A DNA stretch of 64,000 bases, from assembly GCA_034435435.1 (NCBI GenBank), contig DAOTXN010000033.1, forward strand, positions 18,973 to 82,972, given 5' to 3'. Made by a program: the position numbers and the translations under genes. Positions within the stretch are counted from its first letter, which is position 1. Each line of letters begins with the position of its first letter. The stretch comes from DAOTXN01 sp034435435. GTDB lineage: Bacteria > Chloroflexota > Anaerolineae > S140-20. Shown one piece after another: positions 16,747 to 26,636 of this stretch. The notes under the pieces are model-generated. The model ran no database searches, was not told the origin of the DNA, and worked only from the letters and a program-made list of their open reading frames with translations.

Positions 16747-17788
16747 AGTTTTCCGGCAGAACGATAATCGTGTTATTCGTTATTTCAAAACGCGCTGTTT
16801 TGAATTGTTCGGCGACCCACATATTGGTGCGCAGATGCTCTGTCACCCGGCAAGTAGTGAATTGAGAGGCGCCGCTCGCCATGGCCAAGGGCACGATCAA
16901 CTGGTCAGCCAGGTGCATGTCTATCGGGGCGTCACTGTGATGGTGCGCGATCAAATCTTGACAGGCCGTCTCGGCCACCTTTTCTGCCGGCAGACCTGGG
17001 CGCCCATACGCCGTAAAGCCCGCCCGACTGCCGTCCTCGTACTCGGTCAGAATAAAGATGCCCGCACCGGGACCGGCGGCTCGCACGCGCCGTGCTTGAA
17101 CGTCGGCTGTGATGCCTGCCTCTGCCAGCACGTTGCGCGTCCGGTTGGCCATGCGTTGCGGGATGTGCGCCGGGAGGTTAGAGGCGACAGCGATGCCCCA
17201 TGCGCGCTGCAACGCCCCCCGCCTTGTCAACGACAGCGGGCGAATCTCGCCGACGTTTCCGGGAATATGCGCTGTGATTTCGCCGCCGCCGGCTGGGTAA
17301 AATCCCCACACCTTCAGCTCGACTGTTGCGTGCAAACCCAAACGCGCCATGGCAGGCAAATAAACCTCCGCCAGATATGGAAAAGGCGGACTCCAGGCCA
17401 CGTGCGTTCCGCCGCGCAAGGTCAACTGTGAGGCGCCGGTCGCCAACGCCAGCGGTAAAAACACAGTCTGAAATACCAGGCTGACCGAACCCGCACTCCC
17501 GCCCTCTTTCATCTGAGCCACGTCAAACGTGTATGTCCCGGCGCGGACCGGCCCTCCCGGCTCGAAAATCAGGCTCTGTGAGCCTATGCGGTCGCCGCCG
17601 ACGGCAGCATCACAGATGGCGGCGGCGGCGCGCACGGCCGTCAAGTGTTGGGCAGCCAACCCCGGTTTGGGCCGGCCAGCGCGGATGTTTTCGATTTGCA
17701 CGGCTTGGCCGGTCAATATGGACATGGTCAAAGATGTGCGCAGGACCTGCCCGCCTCCCTCGCCGTAAGCGCCGTCAATGGTGAGCAT
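16745..17788 (-). CDS. rtcA: RNA 3'-terminal phosphate cyclase
   Basis: 347 aa. DGAYGEGGGQVLRTSL at the N-terminus, RAGRPKPGLAAQHLTAVRAAAAIC, then VQMKEGGSAGS-like block, GFYPAGGGEI, and the C-terminal HLADQLIVPLAMA that holds the histidine adenylated in catalysis. RtcA converts RNA 3'-phosphate to a 2',3'-cyclic phosphate using ATP. ATG 17788 is where homology begins; the longer frame upstream is heptamer-repeat sequence. The TAG stop (16745-16747) is provided by the end of the adjoining MITE-like repeat, so the native C-terminus may have been trimmed slightly. Confidence 0.92.
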   Translation of the reverse strand: MLTIDGAYGEGGGQVLRTSLTMSILTGQAVQIENIRAGRPKPGLAAQHLTAVRAAAAICDAAVGGDRIGSQSLIFEPGGPVRAGTYTFDVAQMKEGGSAGSVSLVFQTVFLPLALATGASQLTLRGGTHVAWSPPFPYLAEVYLPAMARLGLHATVELKVWGFYPAGGGEITAHIPGNVGEIRPLSLTRRGALQRAWGIAVASNLPAHIPQRMANRTRNVLAEAGITADVQARRVRAAGPGAGIFILTEYEDGSRAGFTAYGRPGLPAEKVAETACQDLIAHHHSDAPIDMHLADQLIVPLAMASGASQFTTCRVTEHLRTNMWVAEQFKTARFEITNNTIIVLPEN

Positions 17789-17820
17789 GGTAATTGGTAA
17801 ATTGGTCAACTGGTTTATTG
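17786..17820. repeat. Short heptamer tract between rtcA and the CopD-like gene
   Basis: ATTGGTA AATTGGT CAACTGG TTTATTG shows 7-bp periodicity related to the tract at 1618-1690. It contains the stop codon of the CopD-like gene and the leader of rtcA. Confidence 0.55.
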
Positions 17821-18318
17821 GGCTGTGGCGATGGCGGTGAACACCAAGGTCAACAGGCCACAACCGAGATTCAAACTCGCCAGCCGGGCGCGCCGCTGTT
17901 CCAGGCTGTAGCCGGCTTCGTCGTCGGGGTGTCCGGCGGCAGCCAGCGTTTGCAGGCGGCGGCGCTCCGGCTCTAATACCAGGGCCGCATAGCTGGCGAT
18001 CAATGCCATCCCGATGACGGCCAGATGCTTGAACAACATCGCCCAGGCCCAGGTATTGTCAAATCGCAGCAGGCCGCCATAGTTCTCATCGGCGCTCATC
18101 TGGACCATGCCGGTGGCAATCAGCGCCACCAGGCTCAGGTTCGCCCACGGGGTGAAACGCCGCTCCAGCTCGTACAAAAAAGCGCCAAGCGTGGGCGTGT
18201 CCAACACCCGACGCGCGCCCGGCAGCACCACCGCCGCCAACACCGCAAGCCCACCAACCCAGACCACGGCCGCTACTAGATGAAAAGCATAAACAACTGC
18301 CAAAATGGTCGTAGACAT
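17815..18318 (-). CDS. CopD-like integral membrane protein
   Basis: 167 aa with four predicted transmembrane helices: about 4-27 (VVYAFHLVAAVVWVGGLAVL), 55-72, 88-108 and 146-165. AFHLVAAVVWVGG with its conserved His and Trp resembles the CopD/DUF2269-type membrane fold. Function in copper import or as a haem or cytochrome-like membrane protein cannot be decided. It ends 27 nt before the rtcA start and may be co-transcribed with it. Confidence 0.6.
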   Translation of the reverse strand: MSTTILAVVYAFHLVAAVVWVGGLAVLAAVVLPGARRVLDTPTLGAFLYELERRFTPWANLSLVALIATGMVQMSADENYGGLLRFDNTWAWAMLFKHLAVIGMALIASYAALVLEPERRRLQTLAAAGHPDDEAGYSLEQRRARLASLNLGCGLLTLVFTAIATAQ

Positions 18319-18327
18319 CGTCCCCTG

Positions 18328-18356
18328 ATTATACCCCAGCCGTCCTACAGCGGCAA
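18328..18356 (-). promoter_or_regulatory. Sigma70 promoter of the CopD-like gene
   Basis: On the minus strand TTGCCG (18356-18351), 17 bp, TATAAT (18333-18328). The ATG at 18318 is the tenth base after the -10 box, leaving a leader of only a few nucleotides. Confidence 0.75.
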
Positions 18357-18378
18357 ACTAATTTAACGCTAGATTTCT

Positions 18379-18570
18379 CGTAGGGCGCGTTTCCATACGC
18401 GCCGTCCGGCGGCGGATAAGAAATCCGCCTTACTTGTAGTTTCCATACGCGCCGTCCGGCGGCGGATAAGAAATCCGCCCTACTTGTAGTTTCCATACGC
18501 GCCGTCCGGCTCGTAGGGCGCGTTTCCATACGCGCCGTCCGGCGGCGGATAAGAAATCCGCCCTACTTGG
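18379..18570. repeat. 50-bp tandem palindromic repeat, about 3.5 units
   Basis: TTCCATACGCGCCGTCCGG starts at 18391, 18441, 18491 and 18523; the first three are exactly 50 bp apart. Each unit holds two hairpins, GGCGCGTTTCCATACGCGCC and GGCGGATAAGAAATCCGCC, and ends CTACTTG. The last unit supplies the TAG stop of the glycoside hydrolase-like gene at 18563. A related fragment (GCGTGTTTCCATAAACGCC) lies at 53268. Confidence 0.85.
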
Positions 18571-19753
18571 GCATTTCTCGCAGCGCTTCGTAGGCCGGGC
18601 GTGGGCGAAACTCCCAGGGGTGCGGCTCGGTGATGGCCCACCAATACTGCTCGTGATCGGGCGTCCAGGCGGCATCGGGCAAATAGACCACCACCATCAA
18701 CCCCACCCAGGGAGACCAGTGCTCGCGGGCATATTGAAAGGCGCGCACCAGGTAATCGGCCTTTTGGTCTTCGGTCACGGCGTGCCAGTGATAATCCGAC
18801 GCCGGGCGCGGGTCGCTGGTCCAGCCGAACTCGACGATGGCGATCTGTTTGTCGGCGTCGCCATAACTTTCCATAATGGCGCGCATATCTTCGATGTGCC
18901 GAAAGGCAAAAGCGCGATGGCCGCCATAGTCGGGATTGGCTGCCACCTCGTCGGGCGAGGTTTCGGGTGGAGCTTTGTAGCCCGGCGCGTGCAACCCCAA
19001 CACGTCGAAATAGGGGAGAGCGCCGGCCTCGTACATCCCGCGCAGGAAGGCGTCGTCGGGCATGGCGTATGCGTTGTCGGTGCCGGTGGGGGCCAGGCCG
19101 GCCGAAATGACGATGGCCTGCGGGTCGGCGGCCTTGATGGCCACGTAGCACGCCTTGAGCAATTCGACGTATTCGGCCGGATTGGGGCGGCGGTCGGCCC
19201 ATTCGCGGGCCAGGTTCGGCTCATTCCACACTTGATAGGCGCGTACCCGTCCCCGGTAGCGCCCGGCCAGCGCCCCACAAAAGCGGCCAAAATCGGCCGG
19301 ATTTTCCGGCGGGCCGTTGTTCCAGCCGCCGGTCCACAGCGGTTGATGGTCCAGGCGCAAGAGCACGTCGAGATCGTACTTTTCGGCCAGGCTCACCACC
19401 CGGTCGACGAAAAACCAGTCCCAATCTTTTGGGTCTAATTCCTGATATTTCTCCACGTCGCGCCAGCCGACGTTTTGTTTGATCCAGCCAAAACCTGCAT
19501 CGGCGACCAATTGGACGTCGCGCTCGGCCAGCGGGTCGGCGTTCCACCAGGTAAAGATGTGCATGCCGTATTCGGGGGTGTTCAACCGCGGCCGAGGCCA
19601 CGCGGTGGGCGTCGGCCCAGGGACAGGCGTCACGCTGGGGGTGGGCGCGGATTGACAGGCGATGACGAGGCCAATGCACAATATGAAACCCGCTCCCAGC
19701 CAGACAATTGCTCGGAGCGGGTCAAAGCGACGATGCTGGCTCAAACCGATCAA
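18563..19753 (-). CDS. Exported clan GH-A-like glycoside hydrolase (lipoprotein)
   Basis: 396 aa. Signal segment with lipobox-like LGLVIAC (Cys33), a Pro/Thr linker, then a TIM barrel: VADAGFGWIKQNVGWRDVE, YQVWNEPNLAREW (acid/base Glu), VISAGLAPTGTDNAY, GLHAPGY and IAIVEFGWTSD (nucleophile Glu). This pattern is GH39/GH5-like. Substrate is unknown. It is the third of three related tandem genes; its start overlaps the stop of the preceding one (ATGA). Its own stop codon comes from a palindromic repeat, so the last residues (MPK) may not be ancestral. Confidence 0.78.
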   Translation of the reverse strand: MIGLSQHRRFDPLRAIVWLGAGFILCIGLVIACQSAPTPSVTPVPGPTPTAWPRPRLNTPEYGMHIFTWWNADPLAERDVQLVADAGFGWIKQNVGWRDVEKYQELDPKDWDWFFVDRVVSLAEKYDLDVLLRLDHQPLWTGGWNNGPPENPADFGRFCGALAGRYRGRVRAYQVWNEPNLAREWADRRPNPAEYVELLKACYVAIKAADPQAIVISAGLAPTGTDNAYAMPDDAFLRGMYEAGALPYFDVLGLHAPGYKAPPETSPDEVAANPDYGGHRAFAFRHIEDMRAIMESYGDADKQIAIVEFGWTSDPRPASDYHWHAVTEDQKADYLVRAFQYAREHWSPWVGLMVVVYLPDAAWTPDHEQYWWAITEPHPWEFRPRPAYEALREMPK

Positions 19754-21084
19754 GGCTTCTCCATTTGCTTGAGTGCATCGAAGGCGGGGCGAGGAGAGCC
19801 GTCAAAGCGCACGATGCTGTAAGGAATGTTAGGGTCGGTCGGGTCGTGGTTCGTGTTGGCGTAGTTCAGATTCCACAGATAGGCGATCCAGGTCATGCCC
19901 CATTGGCGCTGGAGCTGAAAAGCCTGCACAATCCACTCGGCCTGCTCTTGCTCGGTGTTGTCGTCCGCAAAACCAAAGCCAGGGGGCGTCCCGCCAAAGC
20001 CTTCCGAGCTGGCCCAGCCAAACTCGGTGACGCACAGCTTTTTCGCGCCGTTCATCGCGTTGTAATAACCCCATAGCGTGCTCTTGAACGACCAGCTATG
20101 GTGCGGGTTGTCAAAGGGGCCGCGAAAAGTGGCCGCAGCGTCGTTATAACCCGCGTTCCAGTCTTTGTCGGGCGGAAAGTTGATGCCGTTGTGATGGGCG
20201 CCCACACAGTCCACATAATTGAGCATCCCGGCGTCCAGCAGTTGCTGGAAATACACAAAATCGTCAATGGCCGTCACCCGGCCATCCGGCTCGACCCACC
20301 CGCCGGTGGGCGACAGCGCGCCGCTGATGACGATGATGTTGGGATCGCGGGCCTTGATCTCGCGGTGGGCGATTTGCAGCAGCCGGACGTAATCGGCCGC
20401 GTTCAAGCCGGCGGGCGATTGCCACTCGCGGTCCAGATTTTGCTCGTTCCACACCTCGATGGCCTGGATTTTGCCCTTGTAGCGGTCCACCAGTTGACCA
20501 AGGAAGCGCCCGAACTCTTCATAATTGTCAGGCGGACCGTGGACGCCGCCGCCGCTACTGGCCCGCGCCCACTCAGGGGCGGTGACGACGCTCAACATCA
20601 CGTACAGATCGGCCTGGTTGGCGTCGTTGATGATGCCGTCGACAAACACCCAGTTGAATTCGCCAGGGCTGGGTTCCATGTGCTCCCAACGCACCTGCTG
20701 TTTGATCCAGGTCATCCCCAATTGTTTGACCTGTTGCACGGTGACGGCCGGGTCGCCCACCGAGCCTTGCACCTGAATGCCGTAACCAAAGCGATCGGGG
20801 GAAAAAGGCGGCAGAGCGGTATCGCTGGCTTGCGCACCGGCCTCGACCGGAGTTGGAACAGGCGCAGCGCCATCGCCGCCGGCGGGCGAGACCGCGACGA
20901 CCGTCGCGCCGCTCAAGATGATGGTCGGTTTGGGTTGGGGCAAGGTAAACGTGGCTAACGGCGCGTCCGATTTACCGCCCCCGAAAACAAACACCGAGAC
21001 GCACACCAGCGCCGCCGCCATCGCCAGCACCCACAGGACAACGGCGATGGTGAGAAACTGCCTGTCGTTACGTAATCGTTCCAT
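19750..21084 (-). CDS. Exported clan GH-A-like glycoside hydrolase
   Basis: 444 aa. One N-terminal transmembrane or signal-anchor helix (about 12-33), a Pro/Ala-rich stalk to about 95, then a barrel with VKQLGMTWIKQQVRWEHMEP, IEVWNEQNLDREW (acid/base Glu), VISGALSPTGGW, VGAHHNGINFPP and LCVTEFGWASSEG (nucleophile Glu). Closely related to the flanking genes, so this is a tandem duplication. Probably cell-surface polysaccharide processing; substrate unknown. Confidence 0.78.
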   Translation of the reverse strand: MERLRNDRQFLTIAVVLWVLAMAAALVCVSVFVFGGGKSDAPLATFTLPQPKPTIILSGATVVAVSPAGGDGAAPVPTPVEAGAQASDTALPPFSPDRFGYGIQVQGSVGDPAVTVQQVKQLGMTWIKQQVRWEHMEPSPGEFNWVFVDGIINDANQADLYVMLSVVTAPEWARASSGGGVHGPPDNYEEFGRFLGQLVDRYKGKIQAIEVWNEQNLDREWQSPAGLNAADYVRLLQIAHREIKARDPNIIVISGALSPTGGWVEPDGRVTAIDDFVYFQQLLDAGMLNYVDCVGAHHNGINFPPDKDWNAGYNDAAATFRGPFDNPHHSWSFKSTLWGYYNAMNGAKKLCVTEFGWASSEGFGGTPPGFGFADDNTEQEQAEWIVQAFQLQRQWGMTWIAYLWNLNYANTNHDPTDPNIPYSIVRFDGSPRPAFDALKQMEKP

Positions 21085-21117
21085 GAACCACTCCCAGGGT
21101 TTCTTTACATTACGAAG

Positions 21118-21173
21118 CGTGCAACGTAAAACGTAACGGATTCACGTTTCACGCCTCACGCCTCACGCCTCAG
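21118..21173. repeat. Heptamer tract (TTCACGT / CTCACGC units)
   Basis: CGTGCAA CGTAAAA CGTAACG, then TTCACGT TTCACGC CTCACGC CTCACGC CTC, in 7-bp register. The TGA stop of the gene at 21170-24292 lies inside the last unit. Confidence 0.7.
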
Positions 21174-24100
21174 CGCATCACGCCGGCCAGCGCGTCGCAC
21201 GCCGGGCAGCCCCCACCGGGCCGGATGATGGCATAGCCGTCCTGGGGGTCATAGCCGTAGCGTGGAAAGTCAATGTTCCACACGATGATGTTGGCCACCA
21301 TGCCGGTGGAACGGCTCAAGCTGACCGCCTCGGATAGCCAGGCAGCCTGTTCGTTGTTATCAGTGCCCCGCGCCCAGGCAAACTGGTCTGAAAACGGCGC
21401 CAGACCTTCCTGAGAGGCGTAACCCATCTCGGTGTAAAAGAGCTTGCGCGCGCCCCCAAAGATATTGTAGTACAGTTGGGTTTGGGGCAAAAAGTACCAC
21501 GAATGGTGGTGATTGCCGTCGTCGGCCGGGTGGCCGCTCGTGGCCGAGGGCGAGGTCGCGCCCGAATTGTGGTGCGCGCCGATATAGTCCATACAATTGG
21601 CAGCCCCGGCGTTGACCATCCCTTGCAGCCAGGGCAGGTCGTCGCACCCGTTGCCGCTGCACCCGCCAAAGTAGCCCGTGGGCGCGGGCGCGGCGCTGAT
21701 GACCTTGACGTTGGGGTTGACGCTCTTGATGGCGTTGTACGAAGCGCATAGCAGGCTGGTATAAGCCTGCGGGCTGATGGAGCCAATCTGCCATTCGCGG
21801 TCAATGTTCGGCTCGTTCCACACCTCGATGGCGTCTGCGCCCGAGGCGGCTACACTCTTGAGCCAGTTGGTATAGTCGGCGTGAAAGTTGGGCTGGGTGA
21901 CCATGCCGGGCGTTCCGAGGGCGCTGAGCTGAATTTTGAACCCCAGGTTTTTGGCCGTTTGGACGATGCCCGAAACGTCCTGACCATAGTGGACCTGCAC
22001 CTTGGCCCAGGTCATCCCGGCTTGCTTCATCTGCGCGGTAAAGTTCCAACTGTTGATATGACCGCCCAGCTCAAAGCCGCCTCCGCCGCCGCTGGGCGGG
22101 ACCACCGGTTGGGGCGCAGCCGATGCCGCCCCGGCTTTGATGACCACGGTTAGAATGGTGCCGAAACGGTTACCAGAGCCATCGGCCAGTCGCCACACGC
22201 CCTTGAAGGCGCCATCCTGCTCAGGCGCGGCCAAATCTACCGAGATGTCGGTCTCACCGCCGACAGCCAGTGTGCCGATGTTCACGCTGTCCGGCCCGCC
22301 GAGCTTTTCACCGCTGTCAAACACCAGTTTGGTGTCTTCGGGCCAGGGGCACGCGCCGCTATTGCGCACGCGCCAGGTCTTTTTAAAGGTCTCGCCCTTT
22401 TCAAACTGGGTGTTGTCCGGCACAGTGACGTCGGCCACGTAGGCGGCGTTGAGGCAGCCGGCCGGAACCGGCGTCGGCGTGGGACGGTTGGGGTCGGGCG
22501 TTGCGGCATCCGTGGGCGGCGGCCCGAGGGGTAACATGGCGGCGCTGATCACATCTGTTTCGGGTTGGGCCACGCGGATCGTGACACTACCCGGTGCGCC
22601 GCTTTGACCGCCCGACTGAGACAACACGGTAGCGCGAATCGTGTACTCGCCCGGCTCGGCGGGCGCGGTCCACTCGAAGGCGCGGCTCCCGTCCAGCGCA
22701 CGCTCATCGCGGGCCAGTTGGGCGCCGTCGGCGGTCTCGACCGTCCAGACCACGTGTAATGCGCTGGAGGCGGTCGGCGGCGTTCGAATCGCAAATTGCT
22801 GCACGGCCGCAACCAGAGCCGGGTCGCTCCCGGTTTCGAGCATGCCGGCCACGGCGACGCCGCCCAGGTGATAGCGCAGCGCCTGCTCCAGTGTTTTGCC
22901 CGCGCTGGCGGCGGTGACGAGCGTCACGCGGCGCTCGGCGCCCGCGGCGTCGTGGTAAGTGTAGGTGTAGGTCTGGCTGTTCGCGTCGAATTGTAGCGAG
23001 TTGATGGCCTCGTTGGCTAATTCAACCGTGACGCTCGCGCCCGGCTCGACGCTGCCGGTAATGGCGTTCGTCACCTGGCTCAAAGGTGAGAGAGCCTGTT
23101 TCAGCGTGATATATCCTTCCATGCTGTCCACGCTGTAGGTCGAGAGAATCGGCAAGAGCTTGTAGCGACTGACCTGACTGAGCGCCCACGTCAGATAGCT
23201 CTCCGGATCGCCGCTGGCGGGGTTAAATGGCGCGCGCACATAGTCGGCGGACAAGCCCAAGGCGCGCCAGTCGTAGCCGCCCGTGTCCCAATTACCCTCT
23301 CCGACAGGTGTAGGGGCCTCGACAACGACTGCGAGCACTTTGCCTTGCGTGTGCAGAGCGCCGGCCAGCTCGGCCACAAAGGCGCTGTACGCCTCGCGCC
23401 AGTCGGCGCTGACTCCACGATAGTCCAGGTCGACTCCGGCGTAGCCCTGGCCCACCACGAGCGCCAGGATGTGCTTGATGTGCGCCTGGCGTGCGCCGGG
23501 GTCGGCCAACAGGTCGGATAACGCCAGTTGATTGACTGTGCCTTCGGCCGACCAGTTGCGCAGCGACGGCAGCAGGGCAAATTTGTCGCCCACGGCCGGC
23601 AGAGGCAGGCGGGTGGGATCCCCCGCCAGTCCTCCCATCGCTTCCAGCTCCAGTCCGATGGGCAACAGGTGTGTGACGCCGCTATTGGCGGCTTGCGCGG
23701 GCGGCTGGCTTGCGGGCAGCTCGGCGAAAATCGCTGCCGGGATGGCGTCCACTTGCATCACCACCACCGACTGTGGCACGTCGCGCCCCACGTGTGCGAT
23801 CAGCATTTCGCGGTCGCGGTCGAGGCGCCCACCGATCCATGTCCAGCTCTCGCCGGTCCAGGTATACAGGTCCAGCGTCTCCCATGGCTCGGCGTTGTTG
23901 GGTATGTTTACTGCGATGATGGTCGAGTCGGGGGCTTGGCCTTTGGCAGCGATTTTATAATACGGGCTTTTGACCAGCAGGTTGGCGGGCAGCGATTCGG
24001 CCGCCCGACGCAACTCGCTCCCGGCGGAGCCTTCCAGGAAATTCAATTGAGGCACGGCGTCCAACTTGACCCCAAATCCACCATCGAGATCATCCGGCGC

Positions 24101-24292
24101 GGCCAGGATTTGAATACCGTCCTGGTGCGAGGCGACCGGAGCTTTGGCGCTGAGCGCGGTATAGTCGTCTCCCTGAAAGCGGGCCAGCAGGCGAAAAGGG
24201 GGTAAAAAGGCCAGGATGGCCAGGATAACCAGCCCGACCCCCACCACACCGGCCACGAAGACCAGGCCGTTGCGTGAATTGGTTTCAACCAT
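21170..24292 (-). CDS. Multidomain surface protein: GH18-like, Ig-like, NBR1-Ig and GH-A barrel
   Basis: 1040 aa. N-terminal helix (about 10-32), then a YaaH/GH18-like barrel in which the DxxDxDxE motif reads YAGVDLDYRG, so the catalytic Glu is missing. An Ig-like domain follows (AFEWTAPAEPGEYTI), then an NBR1-type Ig domain (FEKGETFKKTWRVRNSG-CPWPEDTKL), a Gly-rich linker and a GH-A barrel with IEVWNEPNIDREW and KLFYTEMGYASQ. ATG 24292 follows AAAGGA. The protein combines a probable non-catalytic carbohydrate-binding barrel with a potentially active one. First gene of the three-gene GH set. Confidence 0.8.
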   Translation of the reverse strand: MVETNSRNGLVFVAGVVGVGLVILAILAFLPPFRLLARFQGDDYTALSAKAPVASHQDGIQILAAPDDLDGGFGVKLDAVPQLNFLEGSAGSELRRAAESLPANLLVKSPYYKIAAKGQAPDSTIIAVNIPNNAEPWETLDLYTWTGESWTWIGGRLDRDREMLIAHVGRDVPQSVVVMQVDAIPAAIFAELPASQPPAQAANSGVTHLLPIGLELEAMGGLAGDPTRLPLPAVGDKFALLPSLRNWSAEGTVNQLALSDLLADPGARQAHIKHILALVVGQGYAGVDLDYRGVSADWREAYSAFVAELAGALHTQGKVLAVVVEAPTPVGEGNWDTGGYDWRALGLSADYVRAPFNPASGDPESYLTWALSQVSRYKLLPILSTYSVDSMEGYITLKQALSPLSQVTNAITGSVEPGASVTVELANEAINSLQFDANSQTYTYTYHDAAGAERRVTLVTAASAGKTLEQALRYHLGGVAVAGMLETGSDPALVAAVQQFAIRTPPTASSALHVVWTVETADGAQLARDERALDGSRAFEWTAPAEPGEYTIRATVLSQSGGQSGAPGSVTIRVAQPETDVISAAMLPLGPPPTDAATPDPNRPTPTPVPAGCLNAAYVADVTVPDNTQFEKGETFKKTWRVRNSGACPWPEDTKLVFDSGEKLGGPDSVNIGTLAVGGETDISVDLAAPEQDGAFKGVWRLADGSGNRFGTILTVVIKAGAASAAPQPVVPPSGGGGGFELGGHINSWNFTAQMKQAGMTWAKVQVHYGQDVSGIVQTAKNLGFKIQLSALGTPGMVTQPNFHADYTNWLKSVAASGADAIEVWNEPNIDREWQIGSISPQAYTSLLCASYNAIKSVNPNVKVISAAPAPTGYFGGCSGNGCDDLPWLQGMVNAGAANCMDYIGAHHNSGATSPSATSGHPADDGNHHHSWYFLPQTQLYYNIFGGARKLFYTEMGYASQEGLAPFSDQFAWARGTDNNEQAAWLSEAVSLSRSTGMVANIIVWNIDFPRYGYDPQDGYAIIRPGGGCPACDALAGVMR

Positions 24293-24410
24293 TGAGTATC
24301 CTTTCGAATCAGACTCTGGGCAAAATCGCCAGGGCGGGGCGTATTTTAGCATGGAACAGGAGAAGTGCAACCGATATACCGGCGAATCCGAGGACGCACT
24401 GAACCCACCT

Positions 24411-24523
24411 AGCAGCCTGTCGGAGAGACGTAATTTAGCCCCTTGTGGGCGTCCAAAATGGGCGCAAAACGAGCAAAAAACGGGCGCAAGGCCCTATATT
24501 ACAGGGTTCTCCGACAGGCTGCT
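24411..24523. mobile_element. 113-bp MITE-like element, copy B
   Basis: AGCAGCCTGTCGGAGA (24411-24426) and TCTCCGACAGGCTGCT (24508-24523) are perfect 16-bp terminal inverted repeats. Same orientation and length as copy A at 16634, about 95% identical. It sits in the intergenic space between the GH gene start and the ABC terminator. Confidence 0.82.
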
Positions 24524-24560
24524 CGGTTGCCCAAAAGGTGAACTGAGTGTAGGCAAACCA

Positions 24561-24592
24561 AAACCGCCCGGAATCGAAGCGATCCGGGCGGT
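24561..24592 (-). terminator. Rho-independent terminator of the amino-acid ABC operon
   Basis: Stem ACCGCCCGGA (24563-24572) pairs with TCCGGGCGGT (24583-24592) around a 10-nt loop; on the minus strand it is followed by TTTTGGTTTG. It lies 45 bp after the last gene of the operon. Confidence 0.8.
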
Positions 24593-24636
24593 CCTTTCCT
24601 GTCTACCGTATACTGCCCACCGTCGCCTGCCCCCTG

Positions 24637-25401
24637 CTAATGCGTCAATATCTGGCTCAAGAACAGCCGGGTGCGCTCCTCGCGGGGATGAGCAAAAAAC
24701 TCATCCGGCGCGTTCTGCTCCACGATGTTGCCCTCATCGAAAAACACGATCCGGTCGGCCACCTCGCGGGCAAAGCCCATCTCGTGGGTCACGACGAGCA
24801 TGGTCATGCCCGAGCGGGCCAGCTCGCGCATCACGTCCAGCACTTCTTTGATCATCTCGGGGTCCAGGGCCGAGGTCGGCTCGTCAAACAGCATGATCTT
24901 GGGCTGCATGGCCAGGGCGCGGGCGATGGCGACGCGCTGCTGCTGCCCGCCGGACAGTTGGCCGGGGAATTTACGGGCCTGTTCGGGGATGCCCACCCGC
25001 TCCAGCAGTTGCATGGCCAGATCTTCGGCTTTGGCCTTGGGCATTTTGCGCACCCAGATCGGGGCCAGGGTGACGTTTTGCAGTACAGTGAGGTGTGGAA
25101 AGAGGTTGAACTGCTGGAACACCATGCCCACCTCGCGCCGGATGGCCTCGATGTTGCGGATGTCGTGCGACAGCTCGATGCCGTCCACGATAATCTGCCC
25201 GCGTTGGTGCTCCTCTAGCCGATTGAGGGTGCGGATAAACGTGGACTTGCCCGAACCCGACGGCCCGCACACGACGATCACTTCCTGGCGCTTGACCTCA
25301 ATCGAAACCCCGCGCAGCACGTAAAAGTCGTCGAACCACTTGTGCACGTCGCGGCAGACGATGATCGAGTCGCCGTTCGTTGCGCCGGCTACCTGTTCCA
25401 T
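24637..25401 (-). CDS. Polar amino-acid ABC transporter ATP-binding protein
   Basis: 254 aa. Walker A GPSGSGKST, Q-loop VFQQFNLFPHLTVLQNV (the family-specific FNLFPH), signature LSGGQQQRVAIARALAM, Walker B IMLFDEPTSALDPEMI, H-loop VTHEMGFAREVADR. Equivalent to GlnQ/AapP. ATG 25401 is preferred over 25407 because AGGAGA (25414-25409) is 7 nt away. Last gene of the Aap-type operon: binding protein, two permeases, ATPase. Confidence 0.92.
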   Translation of the reverse strand: MEQVAGATNGDSIIVCRDVHKWFDDFYVLRGVSIEVKRQEVIVVCGPSGSGKSTFIRTLNRLEEHQRGQIIVDGIELSHDIRNIEAIRREVGMVFQQFNLFPHLTVLQNVTLAPIWVRKMPKAKAEDLAMQLLERVGIPEQARKFPGQLSGGQQQRVAIARALAMQPKIMLFDEPTSALDPEMIKEVLDVMRELARSGMTMLVVTHEMGFAREVADRIVFFDEGNIVEQNAPDEFFAHPREERTRLFLSQILTH

Positions 25402-25435
25402 GCCCATGTCTCCTCTCTGCTGACCAATCCCCAAT

Positions 25436-26635
<1,200 letters not shown>

Positions 26636-26636
26636 G

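Noticed and set aside
18379..18570. CRISPR array
   Set aside because: The 50-bp units are contiguous and identical, with no unique spacers.
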